In this document: positions 18,211-29,171 of the stretch, one piece after another
Position numbering within the stretch: the first letter of the stretch is position 1
How the letters are laid out: each line of letters starts with the position of its first letter
DNA from: Nocardioides sp.
GTDB taxonomy: Bacteria; Actinomycetota; Actinomycetes; Propionibacteriales; Nocardioidaceae
Direction: 5' to 3'
Length of the DNA stretch: 37,958 bases
Assembly: GCA_025936915.1 (NCBI GenBank)
Contig: JAICSK010000005.1
Coordinates: 1-37,958 of the forward strand
The notes under the pieces: generated by a model
Database searches by the model: none
What the model was told of the DNA's origin: nothing
Seen by the model: only the letters and a program-made list of their open reading frames with translations
Translations under genes and position numbers: made by a program

Positions 18211-19749
18211 ATGAAGTGGTCGCGCGTTGCCGGAGCCGGGCTCACCGCGCTGGCGGGGGTCGCGGCGTACGACGTCGTCCAGCGGCCGCACGCGATCCTG
18301 CGCACCTACCCCGTCGTGGGTCATCTCCGGTTCCTGCTGGAGAAGTTCGGGCCCGAGCTGCGGCAGTACATCGTGACCTCCAACGACGAGGAGCGGCCGT
18401 TCAGCCGCGACCAGCGCAGCTGGATCTACCAGTCGTCGAAGCTGGTCAACAACTATGTCGGCTTCGGCACGGACAACAACGTCGAGGAGACCGACGGCTG
18501 GCCGATCATCAAGCACCGCACGTTCGCCCGCACCGGCCTCGACTCCGGCCGCCACGTCGGCGAGGGTCTGCCGCTCCCGGCGGCGAAGGTGCTGGGCGGT
18601 GCTCGCGGGCGACGGCTCGCCTTCCGGCCGCCCTCGGTGGTGAACATCTCGGGCATGAGCTTCGGGTCGCTGTCGGGCAACGCGATCAGCGCCCTCAACG
18701 AGGGCGCCCAGCTCGCGGGGTGCCTGCACAACACCGGCGAGGGCGGCCTCTCGCCGTACCACCGCCGGGGCGGGGAGCTGGTCTTCCAGATCGGCACGGC
18801 GTACTTCGGCTGCCGCGACGCCGAGGGCCGGTTCGACCTCGCCCGGCTCACCGACCTGGTCGCGTCCGCACCGGTCCGGGCGATCGAGATCAAGCTGTCC
18901 CAGGGCGCGAAGCCGGGGCTGGGCGGGATGCTGCCCGCCGCGAAGGTGTCCGCCGAGATCGCGCAGATCCGCGGCATCCCGGCCGGGGTCGACTGCGCCT
19001 CGCCGAGCCGGCACACGGCGTTCACCGACGTGGACTCGATGCTCGACTTCGTCGAGCTCGTCGCCGACGAGACCGGGTTGCCCGTCGGCATCAAGTCGGC
19101 GGTCGGCCACGCCGACTTCTGGGACGAGCTGGTCGAGCAGATGTCGACGCGCACCCGTGGGGTCGACTTCGTCACCGTCGACGGCGGCGAGGGCGGCACG
19201 GGCGCCGCCCCGCTGATCTTCTCCGACGCGGTGGCCTATCCGTTCCGGGTCGGCTTCAGCCAGGTCTACCGCCGCTTCGCCCGGGCCGGGCTGACCGACG
19301 ACGTCGTCTTCATCGGAGCCGGCAAGCTCGGCGTCCCGGAGAACGCCGTGATCGCGTTCGCCCTCGGCGCCGACATGGTCAACGTCGCCCGCGAGGCGAT
19401 GATGGCGATCGGCTGCATCCAGTCACAACGCTGCCACACCGACCGCTGCCCGACGGGCGTGGCCACCCAGAATCCCTGGCTCTCCCGCGGGCTCGACCCC
19501 CAGCTGAAGGCGGTTCGTGCCGGCAACTACGTGGTGTCGCTGCGCCGCGACCTGTTCAAGGTCTCCGAGGCCGTCGGCGTGATGCACCCGGCCCTGATCA
19601 CACCGGACGACGTCGACGTGATGGACGGCGTCCAGGGGTCCCGGTCCCTCCGCGAGGTGTACGGCTACGAGCCGGACTGGGGTGACCTGGGCCCCGACCT
19701 GTGCGACACCCTGCGCGGCCTGCTCGTCTCCCCCGAACAGGCGTCCTGA
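18211..19749 (+). CDS. FMN-binding glutamate synthase family protein
   Basis: FRPPSVVNISGMSFGSLSGNAISALNEGAQLAGCLHNTGEGGLSPYH, VDGGEGGTGAAP, CHTDRCPTGVATQ. Confidence 0.92.
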   Translation: MKWSRVAGAGLTALAGVAAYDVVQRPHAILRTYPVVGHLRFLLEKFGPELRQYIVTSNDEERPFSRDQRSWIYQSSKLVNNYVGFGTDNNVEETDGWPIIKHRTFARTGLDSGRHVGEGLPLPAAKVLGGARGRRLAFRPPSVVNISGMSFGSLSGNAISALNEGAQLAGCLHNTGEGGLSPYHRRGGELVFQIGTAYFGCRDAEGRFDLARLTDLVASAPVRAIEIKLSQGAKPGLGGMLPAAKVSAEIAQIRGIPAGVDCASPSRHTAFTDVDSMLDFVELVADETGLPVGIKSAVGHADFWDELVEQMSTRTRGVDFVTVDGGEGGTGAAPLIFSDAVAYPFRVGFSQVYRRFARAGLTDDVVFIGAGKLGVPENAVIAFALGADMVNVAREAMMAIGCIQSQRCHTDRCPTGVATQNPWLSRGLDPQLKAVRAGNYVVSLRRDLFKVSEAVGVMHPALITPDDVDVMDGVQGSRSLREVYGYEPDWGDLGPDLCDTLRGLLVSPEQAS

Positions 19750-19756
19750 CGCTGAC

Positions 19757-19795
19757 GAGCCGGCGCGGAGAAGATGCCCCGACCCGCGCCGGCTC
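19757..19795. terminator. Strong bidirectional hairpin terminator between convergent genes
   Basis: GAGCCGGCGCGG (19757-19768) / CCGCGCCGGCTC (19784-19795), perfect 12-bp stem, 15-nt loop; no U-tract. Confidence 0.65.
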
Positions 19796-19846
19796 TCGTG
19801 ACGTTCGCGCGCCACTGAGGGTTCCAACGACCCGGAACGGCCGCGG

Positions 19847-20950
19847 TTACGCGCGGGACGGATGTGACGATCCCAGGTCGGCCACCACGCATGCGGCCTC
19901 CGCGCCCGCATCGGGATCGCGGAAGGCCGCAGCGGCCGCGGCGTACGACGGGTCGGTGAGCACGGCGTCGAGGGCGTCGGTCACGCCGGCCACGTCGGTG
20001 TCGATCCCGACACCGGTGGCCGCCACCCGTTCGGCGTTGTGCCCCTGGTCCCGGCCCTGTGGGAGGCACACGAGCGGCACGCCGTACGCCAGTCCGGTGG
20101 AGATCCCGGTCAGGCCGCCGTGGGACACGAAGGCGCTGACGTGGGGGAGGACGAGCTCGTGGGGGACGAACGCCCGGAGCTCGACGTTGGGTGGGCCACT
20201 CATCGTGGAGGGGTCGACGGCCCCGCCGAGGGTGAGCACGAACCGCGCCGGCACCGCGCCCAGTCGGGCGAGGAGGTCGGGGAGCATCTCGGGCTGGTTC
20301 TGCAGCGTGGTGCTCAGGCTCGCGAGCACCCACGGCCGCGAGCGGTCGCCGAGCATCTCGAGTCCGCAGTGGGCCAGCGCGGCGGCCGACGTGTCGACGT
20401 CCGGCCGCAGGATCGGGCCGACGTAGGAGAGGCAGTCGTGTCCTCCCTCCGCGTCCAGCTCCCGCCTGGTGAGGGCCAGCACGCGGTCGGCGGTGCCGAG
20501 CAGCTCGATCGTCGGACGGCCCATCACCAGCTCGCCCCACGGACCGCTGAACAACGACCCCAGCAGGTGGCACAGCACCACGGTCGGCAGACCGGAGCGC
20601 TCGGCCGCGTCGTACGCCGCGGCCATCATCGCGTCGATGACCAGCACGTCGGGACGCTGCCGCGAGATCGCGTCCTCGATCTCCATCCGCGTCCGGGACG
20701 AGGTGAGGTACTCGAAGATCTGCTCGACCCCGGCGTCCTGCGAGACCCCCCGCGGCCACGGCGGCACCGACGGGAACGCCGAGAAGGCGAGCCCCGCCTC
20801 GTCCGCCGTCGCCGCCTGGTCGACCCAGCCCAGCAGATGGGGCTCGTGCCCGGCGCGCGCGAGCCGGCGCGCCAGGTTGAAGGCCGGCAGCGCGGCACCC
20901 CCGCCGTCCCAGGTCACGATCAGGGCCCGGCAACCGATCGTGCTGGTCAC
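19847..20950 (-). CDS. Glycosyltransferase, MGT/UGT (GT1-like) family
   Basis: GGGAALPAFNLARRLARAGHEPHLLG; C-terminal FVSHGGLTGISTGLAYGVPLVCLPQGRDQGHNAERV. Confidence 0.88.
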   Translation of the reverse strand: MTSTIGCRALIVTWDGGGAALPAFNLARRLARAGHEPHLLGWVDQAATADEAGLAFSAFPSVPPWPRGVSQDAGVEQIFEYLTSSRTRMEIEDAISRQRPDVLVIDAMMAAAYDAAERSGLPTVVLCHLLGSLFSGPWGELVMGRPTIELLGTADRVLALTRRELDAEGGHDCLSYVGPILRPDVDTSAAALAHCGLEMLGDRSRPWVLASLSTTLQNQPEMLPDLLARLGAVPARFVLTLGGAVDPSTMSGPPNVELRAFVPHELVLPHVSAFVSHGGLTGISTGLAYGVPLVCLPQGRDQGHNAERVAATGVGIDTDVAGVTDALDAVLTDPSYAAAAAAFRDPDAGAEAACVVADLGSSHPSRA

Positions 20951-20998
20951 GACGACGATGATGGCGCCGCTGCCCGGTCGGGCGGAAGCCCTGGTGCC

Positions 20999-22438
20999 CT
21001 AGGAGCCCGGGGTCGGCTTCAGCTTCTTCCCGTGCGGTGGCCGGACATCGTCGAGCTCGTCGAGGAACGCGGTCGCCCAGGCGGCCACGTCGGCCTGCTT
21101 CACGGTTTTGCGCATCGCCCGCATCCGCCGCTGCCGGTCGCGCGGCTGGGCCCGTGCGGCGTCGAGCAGCGCGGCCTTCATCCCGTTCAGGTCGTAGGGG
21201 TTGACCTGCCAGGCCTGCCGGAGCTCGGCGGCGCTGCCGGCGAACTCCGAGAGCACCAGCGCGCCGTCCTCGTCGTACCGGCAGGCGACGTACTCCTTGG
21301 CGACGAGGTTCATCCCGTCGCGGTACGGCGTCACCACCATCACGTCGGCCGCCCGGTACAGCGCCGCCATCTCCTCGCGGGGGTACGACGAGTGCAGGTA
21401 GCTGATCGCCGGCCGCCCGATCCGGCCGAGGTCTCCGTTGATGTGGCCCACGAGCCGGTCGATCTCGTCGCGCAGCGCCCGGTACTCCTCGACCTTCTCC
21501 CGCGACGGCGTCGCGACCTGCACGAACACCGAGGTGTCGACGTCGAGCTCGCCGTCGCTGATGAGCTCGGCGAACGCCCGTAGCCGGGCGTGGATGCCCT
21601 TGGTGTAGTCGAGCCGGTCGATGCCGAGGAAGACCCGAGCGGGGTCGCCGAGCGCCTTGCGGATCGTGGTCGCCCGCTCCTGCACCGGCTCGGAGCGGGC
21701 GAGCTCCTCGAAGCCCTGGTAGTCGATCGAGATCGGGAACGCCTCGGCCCGGACCGTGCGGCCGTCGGGGAGGTAGACCAGGTCGCGGTGGGTCTTGTGG
21801 CCCACCCGCTGGCGGACGAGCCGCACGAAGTTCGCCGCCCCGCCCGGCAGCTGGAAGCCCACGAGGTCGGCGCCGAGCAGGCCCTCGAGGAGCTGTCGCC
21901 GCCAGGGCAGCTGCTGGAACAGCTCGGCCGGCGGGAACGGGATGTGCAGGAAGAAGCCGATCCGCAGGTCGGGCCGGAGCTCACGCAGCAGCTGCGGCAC
22001 GAGCTGCAGCTGGTAGTCCTGGATCCAGACCGTGGCGTTCTTCGCGGCGCGGGCCGCCGCGCGCTCGGCGAACCGGCGGTTGACGTCGACGTAGCTGTCC
22101 CACCACTCGCGGTGGAACTCCGGCTTGGCGACCAGGTCGTGGTAGAGCGGCCAGATCGTCGAGTTGCTGAACCCCTCGTAGAACCGCTCGATCTCCTCGG
22201 CCGACAGCGCGATCGGGTCGAGCGTCATCCCGTCGTGCTCGAACGGCGTGACGTCGACGTCGGTGCCCCCGGGCCAGCCGATCCAGAGCCCCTCGTTGGC
22301 ACGCATGATCGGTTCGAGCGCGGTCACCAGCCCGCCGGGGGAGACCCGCCACTCGACGCTGCCGTCGGCCCGGGTCACCCGGTCGACCGGAAGGCGGTTG
22401 GCCACGATCACGAGCTCGGCCGAACCGTTCAGGGACAC
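20999..22438 (-). CDS. otsA: Alpha,alpha-trehalose-phosphate synthase
   Basis: [74 protein letters not shown]. Confidence 0.96.
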   Translation of the reverse strand: MSLNGSAELVIVANRLPVDRVTRADGSVEWRVSPGGLVTALEPIMRANEGLWIGWPGGTDVDVTPFEHDGMTLDPIALSAEEIERFYEGFSNSTIWPLYHDLVAKPEFHREWWDSYVDVNRRFAERAAARAAKNATVWIQDYQLQLVPQLLRELRPDLRIGFFLHIPFPPAELFQQLPWRRQLLEGLLGADLVGFQLPGGAANFVRLVRQRVGHKTHRDLVYLPDGRTVRAEAFPISIDYQGFEELARSEPVQERATTIRKALGDPARVFLGIDRLDYTKGIHARLRAFAELISDGELDVDTSVFVQVATPSREKVEEYRALRDEIDRLVGHINGDLGRIGRPAISYLHSSYPREEMAALYRAADVMVVTPYRDGMNLVAKEYVACRYDEDGALVLSEFAGSAAELRQAWQVNPYDLNGMKAALLDAARAQPRDRQRRMRAMRKTVKQADVAAWATAFLDELDDVRPPHGKKLKPTPGS

Positions 22439-22492
22439 GGTCCGACCCTATCCAGGGCATTCCGGGCGGACATCACCCGCGGGTGGGGCCTC

Positions 22493-23500
22493 TCAACGAT
22501 CGGCTGCGTACCTCACGCCGAGCTGGCTGCGCAGGTCGTCCATGACGCCGAGCAGTTCGAGGGTCTGAGTGTGGGGCACCAGCGGACTCTCGGTGAGCCC
22601 GTCGCGCAGGCAGTCCTGCACGTGCGCGGCCTCGTTGCCCAGGCCGGTCCCGTACACCTCCGAGGGCGGGTCGATCCGCTGCGGCTCACCGCCCGCCGGC
22701 GTCCACACGGCGTACGACGGGTGGTGGAAGTCGGCGGGCACCTCGAGCAGGCCCTCGTCGGTCGCGACCGACGCCGAGCGGGGGCTGGCCGAGGTCATCG
22801 AGGTCGTCAACGCGGAGACCGCACCGCTCTCGTGCCGTGCGGAGATGGCGACGTCGACGTCGATGCCCGATTCGGCCAGAACGCCGGCGGCCATCACCGC
22901 GGCGTACGGGCCGAGCATCAGCCGGGCGAAGGTGAGCGGGTAGATCCCCATGTCGAGCAGCGCACCCGCTCCGAGAGCGGGGTCCCACATCCGCGCAGTG
23001 GCGTCGTCCCCGACCACGAAGCCGAGGTCGGCGTGCACCTGTCGTGGGGTGCCGAACTCGCCGGCCGCCATCCGGGTGCGCAGGTCGCGGACCAGCGGGT
23101 GGCAGGCCATCCACATGGCTTCCATGCAGAACAGGTCGCCGGCGCCGGCGAACAGTGCCTCGCCGTCGTCGCGGGTCAGCGTGAGCGGCTTCTCGCAGAG
23201 CACGGGCTTGCCGGCGGCGAAGGCGAGTCGGGTGTGCTCCAGGTGATGGGAGTGCGGGCTCGCGACGTAGACGACGTCGACGTCCGGGTCGGCGACCAGC
23301 TCGTCGTAGGACCCGTGGACGTGGGTGCCCTCGTCACCGATGTCGTGGACGAACGCCGCGGCGGACTCGCGCGACCTCGAGCCCACCGCCGCGATCACGG
23401 CGCCCGGCGTGGCGTGCAGGTCCCTGGCGAACGAACGTGCGATCTTGCCGGTGGCGAGGATGCCCCAGCGGGTGGCGCTCTGGCGGGTCGAGATCGTCAT
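22493..23500 (-). CDS. Gfo/Idh/MocA-family oxidoreductase
   Basis: RWGILATGKIARSFARDLHATPGAVIAAVGSRS, VASPHSHHLEHTRLAFAAGKPVLCEKPLTLT, EAMWMACHPLV. Confidence 0.92.
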   Translation of the reverse strand: MTISTRQSATRWGILATGKIARSFARDLHATPGAVIAAVGSRSRESAAAFVHDIGDEGTHVHGSYDELVADPDVDVVYVASPHSHHLEHTRLAFAAGKPVLCEKPLTLTRDDGEALFAGAGDLFCMEAMWMACHPLVRDLRTRMAAGEFGTPRQVHADLGFVVGDDATARMWDPALGAGALLDMGIYPLTFARLMLGPYAAVMAAGVLAESGIDVDVAISARHESGAVSALTTSMTSASPRSASVATDEGLLEVPADFHHPSYAVWTPAGGEPQRIDPPSEVYGTGLGNEAAHVQDCLRDGLTESPLVPHTQTLELLGVMDDLRSQLGVRYAADR

Positions 23501-23539
23501 GACGGCCATCAGATACGGATCGCGCGACGCGCCGCAACT

Positions 23540-23569
23540 GAATGACATCGTTGTGATTCCTCGCGTAGA
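23540..23569 (+). promoter_or_regulatory. Candidate sigma70-type promoter ATGACA-N18-TAGACT
   Basis: -35 ATGACA 23540-23545, -10 TAGACT 23564-23569, upstream of the DUF3263 gene. Confidence 0.45.
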
Positions 23570-23624
23570 CTCTCGCCTCGAACGGAGGTCGAGCACCCCC
23601 GGACGACGCTCACGAGGGAGAGAG

Positions 23625-23915
23625 ATGGACGCCGCAGCCGCACAGCCGAGGCCCGAAACCGGTGCCGGGCTGGGCGAGCGCGACGCCGAGATCCTCGAGT
23701 TCGAGCGGCAGTGGTGGAAGTACGCCGGCGCGAAGGAGACCGCGATCCGCGAGTCCTTCGACATGTCGGCGACCCGCTACTACCAGGTGCTCAACGCCCT
23801 GATCGACCGTCCGGAGGCCCTGGCCGCCGACCCGCTGCTGGTCCGCCGCCTGCGCCGGATGCGGGCCGAACGTCAGCGGGCCCGCTCGGCACGTCGTCTC
23901 GGCTTCGAGGTCTAG
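23625..23915 (+). CDS. DUF3263 domain-containing protein
   Basis: ILEFERQWWKYAGAKETAIRESFDMSATRYYQVLNALIDRPEALAADPLLVRRLRR; strong purine-rich RBS. Confidence 0.9.
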   Translation: MDAAAAQPRPETGAGLGERDAEILEFERQWWKYAGAKETAIRESFDMSATRYYQVLNALIDRPEALAADPLLVRRLRRMRAERQRARSARRLGFEV

Positions 23916-23918
23916 CCG

Positions 23919-24419
23919 ATGCAGCGCGTGCGCGACCAGCGAGGGGTCGTGTTCCCCTCGCCGGTGATGATCCTCAGCATCGTCGCGGTGGCCATGGCCG
24001 GGGTCGCCTGGGTCGCGACCCGGCACCACGAGCCCACCGAGCGGCTCGTCACGCCGACCTCGCAGCACGCACCGACCAGTCACCCCTCGACGTTCACCCC
24101 GCCGAAGCACCAGCACCGGACCAACAAGCCCACCTTCGACCGGTCGAAGGTCGTGGTCGAGGTCTTCAACAACTCCGCCGTCACCGGACTGGCCGGACGG
24201 GTCGCGACCCGGACGGCCCACCTGGGCTGGCAGGTCGTCGGGTCGGACAACTGGTACGGCACGATCCCGGCCTCGACGGTCTACTACCCGCCGCGGCTGG
24301 CGAAGGCGGGCCACCAGCTCGCCCTCGACCTCGGCATCCACCGCACCATGCCGGCGGTGAGCCCGATGCGGCTCGACCGGCTCACGGTGATCCTGACCGG
24401 ACCGCTCGCGACCCACTGA
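23919..24419 (+). CDS. LytR C-terminal domain-containing membrane-anchored protein
   Basis: N-terminal TM VMILSIVAVAMAGVAWVA; VVVEVFNNSAVTGLAGRVATRTAHLGWQVVGSDNWYGTIPASTVYY. Confidence 0.85.
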   Translation: MQRVRDQRGVVFPSPVMILSIVAVAMAGVAWVATRHHEPTERLVTPTSQHAPTSHPSTFTPPKHQHRTNKPTFDRSKVVVEVFNNSAVTGLAGRVATRTAHLGWQVVGSDNWYGTIPASTVYYPPRLAKAGHQLALDLGIHRTMPAVSPMRLDRLTVILTGPLATH

Positions 24420-24446
24420 CGCCGGCGGCTCGCGCGGCGTGACAGG

Positions 24447-25298
24447 GTGACCCGCGTGCGTGTCACGTCTGCCGACGCCGAGCGGCGGTACGCCGAGCTG
24501 GTGGCGACCGCGGCCTCGAGCGTGGTGGGGCTCGACTTCGACGGCACCCTGGCGCCGATCGTCGACGACCCGGAGTCCGCGCACATCCATCCCGACGCTC
24601 CCGGCGTACTCCTGGAGCTCACCGAGGTCGTGCGAGCGGTCGCGGTGGTCACCGGCCGGCCCGCTCGCAAGGTGCTGGCTCTCGGCGGCCTCGACGAGGT
24701 CGGCCGGGCGATCGGGGAGAGCGGGCGCGAGCTGTTCGTCTTCGGGCAGTACGGCTTCGAGCGCTGGAGCTCGGCCGAGCGGCGCGTGGTCTCGCCGCGG
24801 CCCCCGCAGGGTCTGTCCGGCTTCCTGCGCGACCTGCCGCGCGCGCTCCGCGAGGCCGACGCGGCCGACGCCTACGTCGAGGACAAGGGCCTCGCGATCG
24901 CCGTACACACCCGTCGGCTGGACGACCCGTCGGCGGCCTTCGACCGCCTCGAACCGCGGCTCCGGGAGCTCGCTGACCGGCACTCGATGGTCCTCGAGCC
25001 CGGCCGCCAGGTGATCGAGGCCCGTTCGCCGGGGTCGGACAAGGGTGCCGTCGTCCGCACGCTGGCCGAGGAGACCGAGGCCCGTGGCTTCCTCTTCGCC
25101 GGCGACGACCTCGGGGACGTCGAGGCCTTCGAGGCGGTCGCCCAGCTGCGCGAGGAGGGCCTCGCGACGCTCCTGGTCTGCTCGGCCTCGGACGAGGAGG
25201 GCGCCCTGGTGGAGCGTTCTGACGTCGTCGTCCACGGACCGGAGGGTGTCCTCGACCTCCTCCGCCGCTTCATCTCCGACGTCCGCGATGTCAGATAG
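24447..25298 (+). CDS. otsB: Trehalose-phosphatase
   Basis: VVGLDFDGTLAPIVDDPESAHIHPDA, VVTGRPARKV, FLFAGDDLGDVEAFEAV. Confidence 0.93.
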   Translation: MTRVRVTSADAERRYAELVATAASSVVGLDFDGTLAPIVDDPESAHIHPDAPGVLLELTEVVRAVAVVTGRPARKVLALGGLDEVGRAIGESGRELFVFGQYGFERWSSAERRVVSPRPPQGLSGFLRDLPRALREADAADAYVEDKGLAIAVHTRRLDDPSAAFDRLEPRLRELADRHSMVLEPGRQVIEARSPGSDKGAVVRTLAEETEARGFLFAGDDLGDVEAFEAVAQLREEGLATLLVCSASDEEGALVERSDVVVHGPEGVLDLLRRFISDVRDVR

Positions 25299-25426
25299 TC
25301 GCGGGGTCCTGGCAGCCGGCACGCAGGGACTGGCTGTCAGCGTGCGTCTCTTCATATGAGACGTCTGTCCAGCATGTAGACACGGCGTACGGCGTTCCGG
25401 GTGGCCGCTCCTAGGGTGGGCACCAG

Positions 25427-25567
25427 CTCATCGAGAGGGACTGAGGGAACGGCCCGTCGACGTCCCGGCAACCACCACGAGCCTCCCGTCGTCCACATCG
25501 TCTGCGGCGGTTCGTGGGATCTGGTGCCAATTCCGTCCCGTGGCGAGGGTCGCCCGGGGAAGATGAG
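25427..25567 (+). promoter_or_regulatory. SAM-I (S-box) riboswitch
   Basis: CTCATC-gAGAGGgactGAGGGAacgGCCCgtcGAcgtCCCGGCAACC ... GGTGCCAATTCC...gGGGAAGATGAG; P1 CTCATC (25427-25432) / GATGAG (25562-25567). Confidence 0.92.
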
Positions 25568-25580
25568 AGGGAGGTACTCC

Positions 25581-26924
25581 ATGAGCGCGCTGGTCTCCGA
25601 GACCGATGCCGGCACGTCCGGCCCACAGGGAGCCCCAGCACCCTCTCGGGCACCTTCTCGGGCACCCTCTCGGGCGGACGACCCGAGGTTCCGGGAGGGC
25701 GCGTTCGGCCATGCCCGCGCCCTGGTGTGCCGCGAGTGCGGGCACGAGGTCGCGCTGGGTCCGCACTACGCGTGTCCGGAGTGCTTCGGGCCGCTCGAGG
25801 TCGCCTACGACTTCCCGGCAGTGACCCGTGAGCAGATCGCGGCCGGGCCGCGCAACATCTGGCGCTACCAGCCGCTGCTGCCGGTGCCGACCGACATCAC
25901 CGAGAGCCCCAACACCGAGCCCGGCTTCACCCGTCTGCTCAGGGCCGACAACCTCGCCCGCGAGCTGGGCCTGGAGAGGCTCTGGGTGAAGGACGACTCG
26001 ACCAACCCCACCAACTCGTTCAAGGACCGGGTGGTCGCCTGTGCGCTCAGCGCGGCCCGCGAGCTCGGCGCGAAGGTCTTCGCGTGCCCCAGCACCGGCA
26101 ACCTCGCGAACGCGGTCGCCGCAGCCGGCGCAAGGGCCGGCATCAAGACCGTCGTGTTCATCCCCGCGGACCTCGAGCGCCCCAAGCAGGTCAACAGCGC
26201 CGTCTACACCGAGAACCTGGTCGCCGTGAACGGCACGTACGACGACGTCAACCGGCTCGCCTCCGAGATCGCCGGCGAGGAGGAGGGCTGGGCGTTCGTC
26301 AACGTCAACGTCCGGCCGTTCTACGCCGAGGGCTCCAAGACGCTCGGCTTCGAGATCGCCGAGCAGCTCGGCTGGCGGCTGCCCGACCAGATCGTGATCC
26401 CGGTGGCGTCGGGCTCGCAGCTGACCAAGGTCGACAAGGCGTTCCGGGAGCTGATCGCGCTCGGCCTGGTCGAGGACAAGCCCTATCGGGTGTACGGCGC
26501 GCAGGCCACCGGCTGCTCGCCGGTCAGCATCGCCTACAAGACCCAGGCGCCGGCGATCCGCCCGGTGAAGCCCGACACCATCGCCAAGAGCCTGGCGATC
26601 GGCAACCCGGCCGACGGCATCTACGTGCTGGACATCTGCCGGCGTAGCGGCGGAGCGGTCGAGGACGTCACCGACCACCAGATCCGCGCGGGCATCCTGC
26701 TGCTGGCCCGTACCGAGGGCATCTTCACCGAGACCGCGGGCGGCACCACCGTCGCCTGTCTGAAGAAGCTGGTCGAGACCGGCCAGCTGGATCCGGCCCT
26801 GGAGACCGTCGTGATCAACACCGGGATGGGCCTGAAGACCCTCGACGCCGTCGGCGACTCGGTGGGTGCTGCCGCCACGATCGACCCGTCGTACGCTGCC
26901 TTCACCGCCACCGGCATCGCCTGA
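25581..26924 (+). CDS. Threonine-synthase-family PLP enzyme (zinc-ribbon N-terminus); possible O-phosphohomoserine-dependent homocysteine synthase
   Basis: CRECGHEVALGPHYACPECFGPLEVAYDF, STNPTNSFKDRVV (PLP lysine), CPSTGNLANAVAAAGARAG, NTGMGLKTLD; RBS GGGAGG. thrC-like; substrate specificity inferred from context only. Confidence 0.92.
   Translation: MSALVSETDAGTSGPQGAPAPSRAPSRAPSRADDPRFREGAFGHARALVCRECGHEVALGPHYACPECFGPLEVAYDFPAVTREQIAAGPRNIWRYQPLLPVPTDITESPNTEPGFTRLLRADNLARELGLERLWVKDDSTNPTNSFKDRVVACALSAARELGAKVFACPSTGNLANAVAAAGARAGIKTVVFIPADLERPKQVNSAVYTENLVAVNGTYDDVNRLASEIAGEEEGWAFVNVNVRPFYAEGSKTLGFEIAEQLGWRLPDQIVIPVASGSQLTKVDKAFRELIALGLVEDKPYRVYGAQATGCSPVSIAYKTQAPAIRPVKPDTIAKSLAIGNPADGIYVLDICRRSGGAVEDVTDHQIRAGILLLARTEGIFTETAGGTTVACLKKLVETGQLDPALETVVINTGMGLKTLDAVGDSVGAAATIDPSYAAFTATGIA
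25638..25673 (+). repeat. Three tandem 12-bp units encoding (APSR)3
   Basis: gcaccctctcgg / gcaccttctcgg / gcaccctctcgg. Confidence 0.95.
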
Positions 26925-26937
26925 GACCTCGAGTGTC

Positions 26938-27004
26938 GGGATAGTCCGTGACGAAACGGTCCTCGATCCACCGATTTTGGGGCCGTTTCGTCACGGACTA
27001 TCCC
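26938..27004. repeat. Perfect 22-bp inverted repeat (extendable by 4 G-C/G-U pairs)
   Basis: GGGATAGTCCGTGACGAAACGG (26938-26959) / CCGTTTCGTCACGGACTATCCC (26983-27004). Confidence 0.97.
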
Positions 27005-27028
27005 CAATGTCGCCGACAAGGAGAACCC

Positions 27029-27307
27029 ATGAGTGTGTCCGTCCGCATCCCGACGATCCTGCGCACCTACACGGGCGGCGAGTCGGAGGTCACCGCGAAC
27101 GGCGAGACCCTGGCCGCGGTCCTCGACGACCTCGACAGCAACTATTCCGGGATCAAGGGCCGGATCGTCGACGAGCAGGGTGAGCTCCGCAGGTTCGTCA
27201 ACGTGTACGTCGGCAACGACGACGTCCGCTTTCTCGACAGCCTGGCCACCGCCACACCCGAAGGCACCCAGATCTCGGTCATCCCGGCCGTCGCCGGCGG
27301 ATGCTAG
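27029..27307 (+). CDS. MoaD/ThiS-family sulfur carrier protein, CysO-like
   Basis: MSVSVRIPTILRTYTGGESEVTANGETLAAVLDDLDSNYSGIKGRI...RRFVNVYVGNDDVRF...ISVIPAVAGGC*; AAGGAG RBS. Confidence 0.93.
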   Translation: MSVSVRIPTILRTYTGGESEVTANGETLAAVLDDLDSNYSGIKGRIVDEQGELRRFVNVYVGNDDVRFLDSLATATPEGTQISVIPAVAGGC

Positions 27308-27338
27308 GTCCGCCAGCGGCGAGCCCGAGGACCGCAGG

Positions 27339-29157
<1,819 letters not shown>

Positions 29158-29171
<14 letters not shown>

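Noticed and set aside
17727-19685. 652-aa plus-strand ORF
   Set aside because: Out-of-frame over the FMN-glutamate synthase gene and antisense to the hydrolase; Arg/Pro-rich
19847-20950. Glycosyltransferase as part of a secondary-metabolite cluster
   Set aside because: No PKS, NRPS or tailoring genes nearby; neighbours are trehalose and housekeeping genes
20039-23545. Two long plus-strand ORFs (514 and 651 aa)
   Set aside because: Antisense shadows of the glycosyltransferase, otsA and the Gfo/Idh/MocA oxidoreductase
23610-25355. 581-aa minus-strand ORF
   Set aside because: Antisense to the DUF3263, LytR_C and otsB genes, which have clear family motifs
25345-25363. CGTCTC-TTCATAT-GAGACG hairpin after otsB
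   Set aside because: Only a 6-bp stem without a T-tract; possible weak terminator but not supportable alone
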